Of a stretch of DNA of 64,000 nucleotides, positions 30,653-39,912 are shown in pieces. The stretch lies in assembly GCA_964638155.1 (NCBI GenBank), contig CAZWYI010000006.1:17021-81020 (forward strand), read 5' to 3'. A program made the translations under genes and the position numbers. The stretch comes from CAYZTD01 sp964638155. Its GTDB lineage: Archaea; Thermoplasmatota; E2; DHVEG-1. Position 1 is the first letter of the stretch. The number at the start of each line of letters is the position of its first letter. The notes under the pieces are model-generated. The model was not told where the DNA came from. It ran no database searches and saw only the letters and a list, made by a program, of their open reading frames with translations.

Positions 30653-31534
30653 ATGAAATTATTATACTACCCTGGTTGCACACTTAAAACATCTGCAAAA
30701 AATCTTGAAAAAACAGCTTTTGCAATAATGGATAAACTTGGCCATGAACTAAAGGAGATGGATGATTGGGTATGCTGCGGCGTTGTATCATCACTTTCTG
30801 ATGATGATTTAATGAGACATCTGGCACCGCTTCGTTCATTGATTCATGTTGAAGATCAAGGTGAAAAAAAAGTAATTAGTCTCTGTGACATGTGCTGCAA
30901 CACTCTCAAACAGACTAATCTTAGGGTTAAGGAAAAACCTGATGATTTTGAAACTCTAAATGATTTTATGGATCAGGAAAATGATTATAAAAAAACAGTT
31001 GAGGTCTATCATTTCTTGGAGTTCTTACGGGATGATATAGGTTTTGACAAATTGAAAAAAATGGTTAAAAACCCACTTTCTGGTCTAAAAATTATGCCTT
31101 ATTACGGGTGTATGTTGTTAAGACCAAGAGAGGTTGCAATTGATGATGCCGAAGATCCAACTATTATGAGCGATCTTTTAAGGGCTCTTGGTGCAGAAGT
31201 AGTTGACAATCCATTTAAGATAGAATGTTGTGGTTCTTATCATACTATAGAAAATAAAGATATTGTTATAAATCGTGCATATCGTATCACAAATTTTGCA
31301 ATTGAAAGAGATGCCGATGCAATTATGCTTTCTTGTCCGCTATGCCGTTTTAATTTAGATGAAAGGGGAAAAGAAGCAGAAAAGTTACACAAGGGATACC
31401 AACAGATTCCTGTTTATTATTACACACAATTGATGGCAATAGCACTGGGAATTGATCCTTCATTATGCGGTTTTGATCAGCATGCTGTTGATCCAAAATT
31501 GTTATTGAAAAGAAAAGGGGTTTATGAAAAATAA
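30653..31534 (+). CDS. hdrB: Heterodisulfide reductase subunit B-like CCG-domain protein
   Basis: A 293-residue protein with two complete CCG motifs: YYPGCTLK...WVCCGVV...CDMCCNTLK in the N-terminal half, and YYGCMLLRP...IECCGSY...LSCPLCRFNLD in the C-terminal half. These ligate the two noncubane [4Fe-4S] clusters that cleave disulfides in methanogen HdrB. No coenzyme M/B pathway is visible, so the thiol substrate is unknown. It could also be an electron relay to TfrAB. The ribosome site is weak. Confidence 0.93.
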   Translation: MKLLYYPGCTLKTSAKNLEKTAFAIMDKLGHELKEMDDWVCCGVVSSLSDDDLMRHLAPLRSLIHVEDQGEKKVISLCDMCCNTLKQTNLRVKEKPDDFETLNDFMDQENDYKKTVEVYHFLEFLRDDIGFDKLKKMVKNPLSGLKIMPYYGCMLLRPREVAIDDAEDPTIMSDLLRALGAEVVDNPFKIECCGSYHTIENKDIVINRAYRITNFAIERDADAIMLSCPLCRFNLDERGKEAEKLHKGYQQIPVYYYTQLMAIALGIDPSLCGFDQHAVDPKLLLKRKGVYEK

Positions 31535-31554
31535 AAAGTTAGGTGGTATTATAT

Positions 31555-32556
31555 ATGACTAAAAAAAAGAAAAACAAAGAAAAAAAGAAACTCCAATTAG
31601 CATTCTACTGGGCTGCTAGTTGTGGCGGCTGTGAAATAGCAGTCCTTGATATTGATGAAAAGATTTTAGATGTAATAGAAATAGCTGATATCTTGTTTTG
31701 GCCTGTTGCTATGGATTTCAAATATAAAGATGTTGAAGCTATGAAAGATAACCATATCGATGTATGTTTCTTCAATGGCTCTATTAGAACAGAGGAACAA
31801 GAACATATTGCAAAATTACTTCGTAAAAAATCAAAAGTCCTTGTAGCATTTGGGGCATGTGCTGTAAGTGGCGGGATCCCTGGTCTTGGTAATGTTGCTA
31901 ACAAAAAAGAAATTTTTGAGGTTGCCTACTTAGATAATCCATCCACTGTTAACAAAAAGAAAATAACACCAAAACCAAAAGTGAAAGTAAAAGAAGGGGA
32001 TCTAACACTCCCTGAATTTTATGATACTGTAAAAACTCTAGATCAGACAGTTGATGTTGATTACTATTTGCCAGGTTGTCCACCTACTCCTGACATGATT
32101 ATGACAGCGGTCGAGGCTATAGCAGAAAATAAACTACCACCAAAAGGCTCTATCCTTGGGCCATCAAAATCTGTCTGTGATGAATGTCGTTTTGAAAAAA
32201 CAGAGAAAAAAATCAAGGAAATAAAACGTGTATATGAGGTCGATAAAATCGAAGATAAATGTCTACTTGAACAAGGAATCATCTGTCTCGGTCCTGCAAC
32301 ACGCGGTGGGTGTGACGCCCGCTGTCTTGATGCAAATATGCCCTGTACAGGATGCGGTGGGCCTACACCACACTCCATGGATCAAGGTGCAAGTATGATA
32401 TCAGCAATTGCGTCTATTCTTGGATTAGAAGGTGAAGAAAAAATGAGTGATGAAGAAGTTCAAAAACTTATCGACCAAGTAATAGATCCAATTGGAACTT
32501 TCTATAAATATGGTTTACCTAGTGCCATTCTTAATAGGAGGCTTGTTAAAAAATGA
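31555..32556 (+). CDS. mvhG: F420-non-reducing [NiFe]-hydrogenase small subunit (MvhG-type)
   Basis: I choose the ATG at 31555, since AGGTGG (31541-31546) lies 8 bases before it, rather than an in-frame GTG inside that site. The 333-residue product has the proximal-cluster motif WAASCGGCEIAVLD (near residue 20), FGACAVSGGIPGL, YYLPGCPPTPD, and C-terminal GPATRGGCDARC...MPCTGCGGP. This fits group 3c hydrogenase small subunits. It carries electrons from the Ni-Fe site to MvhD and HdrA. Confidence 0.94.
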   Translation: MTKKKKNKEKKKLQLAFYWAASCGGCEIAVLDIDEKILDVIEIADILFWPVAMDFKYKDVEAMKDNHIDVCFFNGSIRTEEQEHIAKLLRKKSKVLVAFGACAVSGGIPGLGNVANKKEIFEVAYLDNPSTVNKKKITPKPKVKVKEGDLTLPEFYDTVKTLDQTVDVDYYLPGCPPTPDMIMTAVEAIAENKLPPKGSILGPSKSVCDECRFEKTEKKIKEIKRVYEVDKIEDKCLLEQGIICLGPATRGGCDARCLDANMPCTGCGGPTPHSMDQGASMISAIASILGLEGEEKMSDEEVQKLIDQVIDPIGTFYKYGLPSAILNRRLVKK

Positions 32557-34013
32557 AAACTGTAACAATTGATCCCATTACAAGACTTGAGGGACATGGA
32601 AAAATAAGTATATTTTTAGATGACATAGGTGATGTAGCAAATGCCTACCTTCAGATACCTGAACTTAGAGGATTTGAACGATTCAGCGAAGGTAGACGTG
32701 CAGAAGATATGCCACAAATCACAAGTAGAATATGTGGGGTATGTCCGGTTGCTCATCACTTTGCAGCAACAAAAGCACTTGATGATGCTTTTAATGTCAC
32801 TCCTCCATCTGCAGCAAAAAAACTCCGTGAATTAATGTACATGGGATATATCATCTATGATCATATTCTGCATTTTTATTATTTAGGGGGGCCTGATTTT
32901 GTAGTAGGTCCAGATGCACCTCCATCAAAAAGAAATATTCTTGGTGTTATAGAAAAAGCAGGTGTTGATATTGGAAAAGAAGTAATAAAACACAGGGCAT
33001 ATGGCCAGAAAATAACAGCAATTCTCGGTGGAAAGGCAACTCATCCAGTATGTGGTCTTCCTGGTGGTGTATCAAAGGGGCTTAATAAAGATGAAGTAAT
33101 AGACATTGAAAAAATGACAAAGTCCTGTGTTGATTTTGCTAAGTTTTCTTTAAAACTTTTTGATGACATAGTTCTACAAAATAAAGATTATGTGGATATG
33201 ATACTTAGTGACCCATATCAGTTAAAAACATATAATATGGGGCTTGTTGATAAGAATAATAAGTTAAATTTTTATGATGGCACAATCCGTGTTACTGATC
33301 AAAAAGGAAAGGAATACAAAAAGTTTGATGTGAAAGATTATTATAAAAATATTTCAGAACATGTAGAAGAATGGTCCTATATGAAATTCCCTTATCTTAA
33401 TAGTATAGGCTGGAAGGGATTTAAAGATGGAAAAGATAGTGGAATATATCGTGTGGGGCCATTAGGAAGACTTAATGCAGCTGAGGGCATGGCAACTCCT
33501 CTAGCAGATAAAGAATACAACAAATTTTATGAAACACTTGGTGGAAAAGCAGTCAATAGTACCCTTGCCTTTCACTGGGCTCGGTTAATAGAACTTTTGT
33601 ATGCAACAGAGAGGGCAACTGAACTTTTAAAAGACAAGGAACTCACTTCAGAAAAAGTAAAAAATCCAGTTGGAAAACCAGGTGAAGGATTTGGTGTAAT
33701 AGAAGCTGCCCGTGGTACACTTATTCATCATTATAAACTTGATAAAAACGGGCTTATTGATAAAGCAAATTTAATTGTTGCAACTACAAACAATGCAGGT
33801 GCAATAAACATGAGCATACGCGATGCAGCAAAAGGTTTGATAAAAAACGGTAATGTTGATGATGCAACATTAAACATGGTTGAAATGGCATTTCGTGCAT
33901 ATGATCCATGTTTTGCCTGTGCAACGCACACTCTACCTGGTGGTATGCCACTTAAAGTTGAAATCTATGATCATAATAAAAAACACATTAAAACATTAAA
34001 ACAAAATCTATAG
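32553..34013 (+). CDS. mvhA: F420-non-reducing [NiFe]-hydrogenase large subunit (MvhA-type)
   Basis: A 486-residue catalytic subunit. Nickel-ligand motifs are SRICGVCPVAHH (about residue 58) and DPCFACATH (about 453). A 27-residue C-terminal tail after the latter His is the expected peptide removed by the protease encoded next. GGAGG precedes the ATG, overlapping mvhG by 4 bases. It catalyses reversible H2 oxidation in the cytosol. It ends TAG followed by GAA-TAA, so a back-up stop is present. Confidence 0.96.
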   Translation: MKTVTIDPITRLEGHGKISIFLDDIGDVANAYLQIPELRGFERFSEGRRAEDMPQITSRICGVCPVAHHFAATKALDDAFNVTPPSAAKKLRELMYMGYIIYDHILHFYYLGGPDFVVGPDAPPSKRNILGVIEKAGVDIGKEVIKHRAYGQKITAILGGKATHPVCGLPGGVSKGLNKDEVIDIEKMTKSCVDFAKFSLKLFDDIVLQNKDYVDMILSDPYQLKTYNMGLVDKNNKLNFYDGTIRVTDQKGKEYKKFDVKDYYKNISEHVEEWSYMKFPYLNSIGWKGFKDGKDSGIYRVGPLGRLNAAEGMATPLADKEYNKFYETLGGKAVNSTLAFHWARLIELLYATERATELLKDKELTSEKVKNPVGKPGEGFGVIEAARGTLIHHYKLDKNGLIDKANLIVATTNNAGAINMSIRDAAKGLIKNGNVDDATLNMVEMAFRAYDPCFACATHTLPGGMPLKVEIYDHNKKHIKTLKQNL

Positions 34014-34022
34014 GAATAAAAA

Positions 34023-34493
34023 ATGAAAACTATAATATTAGGAGTTGGAAACCAGATTCTAGGTGATGACGGTGTAGGAATACACGTAGTAAAAGAGTTA
34101 AAAAAACACCTTCAAAATAATTCAAATGTCACTATAGATGAGGCGATAACTGGCGGAATGAATCTATTAGACCTACTCCTAGGATATGAAAAAGCAATAA
34201 TAGTTGATGCTGTAAAATCAGATGATGCAAAAGAGGGGGAGGTTAAAAGAATTCCTCTCGGTGATTTTAAGACTATGCATTCCTGTAATCCTCATGATGT
34301 AAGCTTAACTGAAGCAATTGAAATGGCAGAAAAATTAGGGGAGAAAAGAATTCCAACAGAAATAGTTGTCATTGGAATAATGATGAAACAAATTCCTTGT
34401 GAATTCAAAGAAAACCTCAGTAGTAATATTGCTTCTGCTGTTCCAAAAGCTGTAAAAATGACTATCAACGAATTAAAAAATGAAAATAATTAG
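34023..34493 (+). CDS. [NiFe]-hydrogenase maturation protease (HycI/HyaD family)
   Basis: A 156-residue endopeptidase that trims the large-subunit C-terminus after nickel insertion. The start ILGVGNQILGDDGVGIHV (residues 4-21) carries the nickel-sensing Asp/Glu site, followed by GGMNLLDLLLGYEKAIIVDAV and the His-containing SCNPHDVSLTEAI. Its position next to mvhA makes MvhA the obvious substrate. It ends in TAG with a TGA one codon later. Confidence 0.93.
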   Translation: MKTIILGVGNQILGDDGVGIHVVKELKKHLQNNSNVTIDEAITGGMNLLDLLLGYEKAIIVDAVKSDDAKEGEVKRIPLGDFKTMHSCNPHDVSLTEAIEMAEKLGEKRIPTEIVVIGIMMKQIPCEFKENLSSNIASAVPKAVKMTINELKNENN

Positions 34494-34513
34494 ATTTGAG
34501 GTGAAAAAAATAG

Positions 34514-34936
34514 ATGGCAAAAAAAGAATTTGAACCAAAAATTATTGGGTTTTTATGTAACTGGTGTAGTTATGCTGGAGCAGACTTGGCAGGCACAAGT
34601 CGTATGAGATATCCACCAAACATAAAAAGCATTCGTGTGATGTGCTCAGGCCGTGTGGAACCTGCATTTGTACTTGAAGCATTAAAAAAAGGAGCTGATG
34701 GAGTGCTTATTGCTGGATGCCATCCAGGTGATTGTCATTATCAGTCTGGTAATTACAAAACAAACCGCCGTATTAAACTTCTAAAAAAACTTTTAAAGGA
34801 TATGGGAGTTGAACCAGAGCGGGTAAGATTTGAGTATATATCTGCATCTGAGGGGCAGAAATTTGCAGATACTGTTACTGATTTTGTAAAAGAACTCAAA
34901 AAATTAGGGCCAAATCCAATAAAGGTTGAATTATGA
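34514..34936 (+). CDS. mvhD: MvhD-type [2Fe-2S] electron-transfer subunit
   Basis: A 140-residue protein with IIGFLCNWCSYAGADLAGTSR (about residues 8-28), MRYPPNIKSIRVMCSGRV and LIAGCHPGDCHYQSGNYK, the full MvhD/FrhD-like cysteine set. It links MvhAG to HdrA in the bifurcating complex. GAGGTG precedes the ATG. Its TGA overlaps the ATG of the following hydroxyacid dehydrogenase, so the hydrogenase block and the oxidase block appear to be one operon. Confidence 0.95.
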   Translation: MAKKEFEPKIIGFLCNWCSYAGADLAGTSRMRYPPNIKSIRVMCSGRVEPAFVLEALKKGADGVLIAGCHPGDCHYQSGNYKTNRRIKLLKKLLKDMGVEPERVRFEYISASEGQKFADTVTDFVKELKKLGPNPIKVEL

Positions 34937-36369
34937 ATAAAAATGTAGATATCGATAAATTAAAAGATATAGTCGGCGAAAATAATGTTAGAGATAATAT
35001 CGCTGATTTATACGTTTATTCATCTGATGCATCAGTTCATAGTAAATTGCCTGATGTAGTTGTAAGACCAGAATCTACAAAACAAGTACAAGAAATTATG
35101 CGTTATGCAAATAAAAATAAAATACCAGTAGTCACAAGAGGTGCCGGTTCAGGAATGAGTGGACAAACAGTTCCACTTGATGGCGGCATCATTCTTGATA
35201 TTAAAAAAATGGATAAAATAATTGAAATCCGCCCTGAAGATGTTATTTGTAAAGTTGAACCGGGGGTTGTAAACGATGAATTAAACCGTGTTTTAAAACC
35301 ATATGGTTTCTTTTTCCCACCAACACCTTCCTCCGGTCGTATATGTACAATTGGTGGTATGATAGGAACAAATGCATCAGGAAACCGCTCTGTTAAATAT
35401 GGTGCAACTCGTGATGCTGTACTTGGAATGAAAGTAGTTCTTGCAAATGGAGATTTAGTAACCCTTGGGTCAAACACTAAAGTCGATTCATCAGGGTATC
35501 AACTTGCAAGACTTATGGTTGGTTCTGAAGGAACACTTGGGATTGTTGTTGAGGCAACCCTTCTGATATCACCCACTCCAAAATATCGTGCTATGGGTAT
35601 TGCAAACTTTAAAACACTTCAAGATGCAGGAAAAATGATTAGTGATACTATTGCAAATGGTATAACTCCGTCTATGCTTGAACTTATGGATAATGTTGCA
35701 ATAACTGCAGTAAATAACGCTCAAGATATGGATCTTCCTGATGTTGAAGCAATTGTTATTTTTGAATGTAATGGTATGACTAAAGAAACAGTTGATTATG
35801 AAATAAATCAATTAAAAAAGATTTGTAAAAAACATAATGGAAATGGTATTAAAATCACTCATGATGAAAAAGAAATGACAAAAATATACACAGGAAGGAA
35901 AAAACTGTTTCCATCTCTATCCAGATACAAAGAGGGCCTATATACAACTGCTCTAGCTGATGATATGGCAGTACCTATGAGTAAAATTGCTGATACCATA
36001 AATAAAATCCATGAAATAGCAGGTAAAAATAAGGTTGTAATGAGTGCATATGGTCACTGTGGTGCAGGTTTAATACACACTAAAATTCTTATGGATACAA
36101 CTAAGGAATCCCAATGGAAAAATGCAAAAAATGCAGTAAAAGAAGTATATGATTATGTTCACTCCATTGGTGGTACTACTTCAGGTGAACATGGTATAGG
36201 TTTTTCCAAAGGACCTTCTTTTAAAGAAGAAAAAAAGGACTCACTTGAGATGATGCGTGCAATAAAATATGCACTTGATCCAAATAATATTCTAAATCCA
36301 AATAAACTTATGGATTCACCTGACGATTGGCTTACTGCAACTAAATTACGTTATCGAGTTGAAACATAA
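34933..36369 (+). CDS. FAD-linked D-2-hydroxyacid dehydrogenase (D-lactate/glycolate type, GlcD-like)
   Basis: A 478-residue flavoprotein of the GlcD/Dld family. It has a PCMH FAD domain (VVRPESTKQVQEIM; TRGAGSGMSGQTVP at about 70; GRICTIGGMIGTNASGN at about 136) and a C-terminal cap with YGHCGAGLIH and GTTSGEHGIGFSK. It oxidises D-lactate, glycolate or another 2-hydroxyacid, passing electrons to an Fe-S partner, here the next gene. The usual acceptor in this family is quinone or Etf; lacking both, the neighbouring Hdr modules are the likely acceptor (inference). Confidence 0.88.
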   Translation: MNKNVDIDKLKDIVGENNVRDNIADLYVYSSDASVHSKLPDVVVRPESTKQVQEIMRYANKNKIPVVTRGAGSGMSGQTVPLDGGIILDIKKMDKIIEIRPEDVICKVEPGVVNDELNRVLKPYGFFFPPTPSSGRICTIGGMIGTNASGNRSVKYGATRDAVLGMKVVLANGDLVTLGSNTKVDSSGYQLARLMVGSEGTLGIVVEATLLISPTPKYRAMGIANFKTLQDAGKMISDTIANGITPSMLELMDNVAITAVNNAQDMDLPDVEAIVIFECNGMTKETVDYEINQLKKICKKHNGNGIKITHDEKEMTKIYTGRKKLFPSLSRYKEGLYTTALADDMAVPMSKIADTINKIHEIAGKNKVVMSAYGHCGAGLIHTKILMDTTKESQWKNAKNAVKEVYDYVHSIGGTTSGEHGIGFSKGPSFKEEKKDSLEMMRAIKYALDPNNILNPNKLMDSPDDWLTATKLRYRVET

Positions 36370-36398
36370 AATTAATATAATTGTTTGAGGGAGAAAAT

Positions 36399-37496
36399 TT
36401 GGCTACAAAAACTAAAACAAAAAGCAAACATCTAAAAGAGTATGAAGAACAGATGAACATGTGCATACGCTGTGCATATTGTTTTGAGAAATGCCCTGTT
36501 ATTAAAGAAATTAAGTGGGATACAGATGGTGCACGTGGAAAAGTAATAATGAGCTATGGAATCCTTACTGGAGAATTAGAGCCATCTAAATATATAGCTG
36601 ATAAACTCTTTAGATGTACATTTTGCAGAGATTGTATGGAGAGATGCCCATCAAAACTTGAAATACTTGAAATTTTTTCAAATGCTCGTGCAGAATTAGT
36701 AGATGCAGGTTTTGCATCTGATACTCACAAATATATTATCAAAAACATCAAAAAAACAGGTAACATCTATGGAGATACAGAAGTAATATATCCTGAAAAA
36801 AAAGGTAAAACTCCCTTGTTTATAGGATGTCAGTATCTAGGCCGTCCTAATAAAACAAAAAAATATATAAAAATTCTTGAAAAACTTGGAATGGAGCCAA
36901 CAGTTGTAAAAGAAATATGCTGTGGTTTTCCAATGGACGTACTTGGGTTTAAAAAAGAATATAACAAACATAAAGAAGAATTCAAGGAAAAATTCCCATT
37001 TGATAACGCAGTAGCTCTTTGCCCTACTTGCACAGTTTTTTTAAAAGAGGGATATGAAATAAAAGCAAAACACGTACTAGAATTTATACTTGAAAAATTA
37101 CCAGAGGTAAATTTAGATATGAAAGTTACCTATCATGATCCCTGTGATTTTTCGCGTGGCTTGAAAATAATTGAGGAACCTAGAAAAATTTTAGAAAAAC
37201 TTGGTGTAGAAATAGTTGAAATGGAAAACAATAGAGAAAATAGCAGATGCTGTGGCGGCGGAGGCGGAATTTTGATGACAGATCAAGAATTATCAAATGA
37301 TATAGCTAAAAAAAGAATCCATGAAGCGCTTGAAACAGGTGTAGACCTGCTTGTTACAAGTTGTCCTACATGTGAAACAACTCTTAAAAAAGCAGCTCAA
37401 GAAATATCTGAATCTGAGGGAAAAACAATATCTGTTAGAAATATTGAAGATATAATTTGGAAAGGATTAAGAAAAGCAACAAAGGAGAAAAAATAA
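36399..37496 (+). CDS. GlcF-like Fe-S oxidoreductase with two CCG domains
   Basis: The start is taken as TTG at 36399, since GAGGGAGA lies 5 bases upstream; an earlier TTG would include that site. The 365 residues hold ferredoxin motifs CIRCAYCFEKCP (about 23) and CTFCRDCMERCP (about 73), then two CCG segments: FIGCQYL...ICCGFPM...CPTCTVFLK and YHDPCDFSRG...SRCCGGGGG...SCPTCETTLK. This is the partner of GlcD-type dehydrogenases and resembles an HdrC-HdrB fusion. Electrons would run from the flavoprotein through these clusters to HdrC'B'A'. Confidence 0.9.
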   Translation: MATKTKTKSKHLKEYEEQMNMCIRCAYCFEKCPVIKEIKWDTDGARGKVIMSYGILTGELEPSKYIADKLFRCTFCRDCMERCPSKLEILEIFSNARAELVDAGFASDTHKYIIKNIKKTGNIYGDTEVIYPEKKGKTPLFIGCQYLGRPNKTKKYIKILEKLGMEPTVVKEICCGFPMDVLGFKKEYNKHKEEFKEKFPFDNAVALCPTCTVFLKEGYEIKAKHVLEFILEKLPEVNLDMKVTYHDPCDFSRGLKIIEEPRKILEKLGVEIVEMENNRENSRCCGGGGGILMTDQELSNDIAKKRIHEALETGVDLLVTSCPTCETTLKKAAQEISESEGKTISVRNIEDIIWKGLRKATKEKK

Positions 37497-38545
37497 TGTA
37501 TCTATTAGATTTAGGTGAAAGGCCCTGGCAGCAATCTATGCTTATTTTTCACACTCTTGCAAGAATGGGTGTGGAGGCAGTTGATATTGTATGGCCGAAG
37601 ACGCCTTTTGTTAGTATTGGATATTTTCAAGATGCTAAAAAAGAAGTAGATATTAATTATTGTAACAAAACAAATCTACCAATTTTCAGAAGAGAAGTTG
37701 GTGGAGGTACTGTATATTTAGATAGAAATCAGATTTTTTATCATGTTATATGGAATAAGGATAACCCTAATCTTCCTAAGAAGATAAATGATATTTATGA
37801 ATATTTGTCTATTCCTCCTATAGAAACCTATGAAGAATTTGGAATACCAACTAAGTTTCGCAAAGTAAATGACATTGTTACATCCAAAGATCGTAAAATA
37901 GCAGGTCTTGGTGGTGCTGATATTGCAGATTCTATGGTATTTGTTGGATCAATCATACGAGATTTTGATTATAATAAGATGGCTAATTCTATAAAAGTTC
38001 CAGATGAAAAATTTCGTGATAAGATCTATAAAACAATGGAAGAAAATGTAACAAATATGAAAAAAGAGATCGGAAAGGCTCCCCCTCATAAAGAAATCAA
38101 AGAAGTTTTAATTAAAAAATATGAAAATCTTCTTGGAAAACTCAAACCATTAAAACTAAACGATGAAATCATAAGAAAAATGACTGAACTTGCAAAATGG
38201 TTTAACTCACCTGAATTTTTATATAAAAAAACTCCGCGTATTCCTAAAGGTGTCAAAATAAAAGAGGGAATTGAAATCCTATATAGCACATATAAAGCAA
38301 AAGGTGGACTTGTTCGTACATCCCAAGAGGTAGAACAAAAACAAATTAGAGATATTAGTATTTCAGGTGATTTTACACTTTTCCCTAAAAAAGAACTAAA
38401 TAATCTTGAAGTCTCACTTAAAAACACAAAAAGAGAACCAGATGAACTAGAATCAACGATCGAAGAATTTTACGAAGAAACAGAAGTACAAACACCCGGC
38501 ATAAAATCAAAAGATTTTACTAAAGCAATTATGGGGGCAAAATAA
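37496..38545 (+). CDS. lplA: Lipoate-protein ligase
   Basis: The start is the ATG at 37496, sharing one base with the previous TAA, with AGGAG 7 bases upstream. The 349-residue chain has a BPL/LplA catalytic domain (FRREVGGGTVYLDRNQIFYHVIW near residue 60; NDIVTSKDRKIAGLGGADIAD near 123, with the Lys of the KIAG motif) and a C-terminal accessory domain (IKEGIEILYSTYKAKGGLVRTS). It attaches lipoate to a lysine of a carrier protein. No 2-oxoacid dehydrogenase E2 gene is present; the only lipoyl acceptor in the window is the GcvH-like protein at 46794. Its embedding in an hdr operon recalls sHdr sulfur-oxidation clusters. Confidence 0.88.
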   Translation: MYLLDLGERPWQQSMLIFHTLARMGVEAVDIVWPKTPFVSIGYFQDAKKEVDINYCNKTNLPIFRREVGGGTVYLDRNQIFYHVIWNKDNPNLPKKINDIYEYLSIPPIETYEEFGIPTKFRKVNDIVTSKDRKIAGLGGADIADSMVFVGSIIRDFDYNKMANSIKVPDEKFRDKIYKTMEENVTNMKKEIGKAPPHKEIKEVLIKKYENLLGKLKPLKLNDEIIRKMTELAKWFNSPEFLYKKTPRIPKGVKIKEGIEILYSTYKAKGGLVRTSQEVEQKQIRDISISGDFTLFPKKELNNLEVSLKNTKREPDELESTIEEFYEETEVQTPGIKSKDFTKAIMGAK

Positions 38546-39034
38546 ATGATCGATTCAAAAGAATTGGACCCAAATTTCAAATATGAAGTGGCAGCTGAAA
38601 TGGGTGGTAAAAATATAACCCGATGTTTTGCCTGTGGAACATGTACAGCTGGCTGCCCAGTTCGTGAAATCGATGAAAAATACAATCCTCGTAAAATAAT
38701 TAGAATGGTTTTACTTGGAATGCGTGAAAAAGTCTTGAAAAGTGATTTTATATGGCTATGTTCCACATGTTATACTTGTTATGATCGTTGTCCTCAGGAG
38801 GTTCAACTCACCTCTATTATGACTGCACTAAAAAATATTGCAGCCCGTGAAGGATATATTCATCCTTCATTTAAGGAACAGGCAAGACTGGTAAAAAAAT
38901 TTGGAAGGCTTTATGAGGTTGAAGATTTTGATAATAAAAAAAGAAAGAAACTAGGTTTACCTCCTGTTCAAAAAAATTTTGATGATCTAACAAAAATTCT
39001 TAACGATAAACTACCACAGGAGGTGCTTGGGTGA
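38546..39034 (+). CDS. Second HdrC-like iron-sulfur protein
   Basis: A 162-residue protein with CFACGTCTAGCP (about residue 30) and CSTCYTCYDRCP (about 71), the HdrC pattern, followed by VQLTSIMTALKNIA and a basic tail. GGGGG precedes the ATG, inside the end of the lipoate ligase gene. It is more divergent and longer than the HdrC at 30219. It overlaps the next gene by 4 bases and belongs to the HdrC'-B'-A' set. Confidence 0.92.
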   Translation: MIDSKELDPNFKYEVAAEMGGKNITRCFACGTCTAGCPVREIDEKYNPRKIIRMVLLGMREKVLKSDFIWLCSTCYTCYDRCPQEVQLTSIMTALKNIAAREGYIHPSFKEQARLVKKFGRLYEVEDFDNKKRKKLGLPPVQKNFDDLTKILNDKLPQEVLG

Positions 39035-39912
39035 AATATGCCCTTTTTTTGGGTTGTACTATTCCTGTTCGCGCTCAAAACTATGAGATGAGTGCTAGAG
39101 AGGTTGCTAAAAAACTTGGAATTGATTTTGTTGATATACCTGAGTTTTCCTGCTGCGGGTTCCCTGTGAAGTCAAGTAATGCTGAGTCTTCCTTGGTTAT
39201 AGCTGCAAGAAATCTTGCAATAGCCGCAAAAAAAGGTGAAAAAATTTGCACATTATGTAATGCATGCACCTCTGTTCTATCTGAAGCAAATAAGGAACTT
39301 ACTGAAAATAAAGAACTTAGAAAAATGGTTAATAAGGAACTAGAAAAAATTGATCTTGAGTTTAAAACTGGTGTTGAAATTAAGCATTTTTCTCGTATAT
39401 TATATGAAGATATAGGTGCTGACAAAATAAAGGATAAAATTTCAAAGAATCTAAGTAAACTTAGCATGAGCATTCATTATGGTTGTCATTATTTACGCCC
39501 ATCGGAGCTGTACGACGGCTTCGATGATTGTGAAAATCCAGAATCTGTTGAAAACCTAGTTTCTGTTACCGGTGCAAAAGTATTTGATTATAAAAATAAG
39601 TTGGAATGTTGTGGTGGTGCTATTCTTGGTGTTGAAGAAGATATTGCGTTATCAATGGCAAAAGATAAACTCGATAATATCACAAAAAATAATGTTGATG
39701 CATTGGTTACAATTTGTCCATTTTGTAGTATTATGTATGAAGATAATCAACGAAAAATTGAATCCAAGTATGATGTTGAATATAATCTACCCGTTCTATA
39801 TTATCCGCAGGTTTTGGGTCTAGCTATGGGTATAGAACCAAAACCACTTGGTTTTCGTTTAAATAAGATTAAAGCAAAACAAATCCTTGAGAAAGTGGAG
39901 GTGGAAATGTGA
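39031..39912 (+). CDS. Second HdrB-like CCG-domain protein
   Basis: A 293-residue protein starting at GTG, with AGGAGGTG 7 bases before. It has both CCG motifs: LFLGCTIPVRA...SCCGFPV...CTLCNACTSVL and HYGCHYLRP...LECCGGAIL...TICPFCSIMYE. This should hold two noncubane [4Fe-4S] clusters. It is the putative disulfide-reducing or thiol-oxidising subunit of the second Hdr complex. Substrate is unknown; lipoyl disulfide is an attractive guess given the ligase next door. Confidence 0.92.
   Translation: MKYALFLGCTIPVRAQNYEMSAREVAKKLGIDFVDIPEFSCCGFPVKSSNAESSLVIAARNLAIAAKKGEKICTLCNACTSVLSEANKELTENKELRKMVNKELEKIDLEFKTGVEIKHFSRILYEDIGADKIKDKISKNLSKLSMSIHYGCHYLRPSELYDGFDDCENPESVENLVSVTGAKVFDYKNKLECCGGAILGVEEDIALSMAKDKLDNITKNNVDALVTICPFCSIMYEDNQRKIESKYDVEYNLPVLYYPQVLGLAMGIEPKPLGFRLNKIKAKQILEKVEVEM

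Noticed and set aside
30219..31534. Methanogenic CoM-S-S-CoB reductase
   Set aside because: No mcr, mtr or coenzyme M/B synthesis genes are visible, so the classical heterodisulfide role cannot be claimed from this window.
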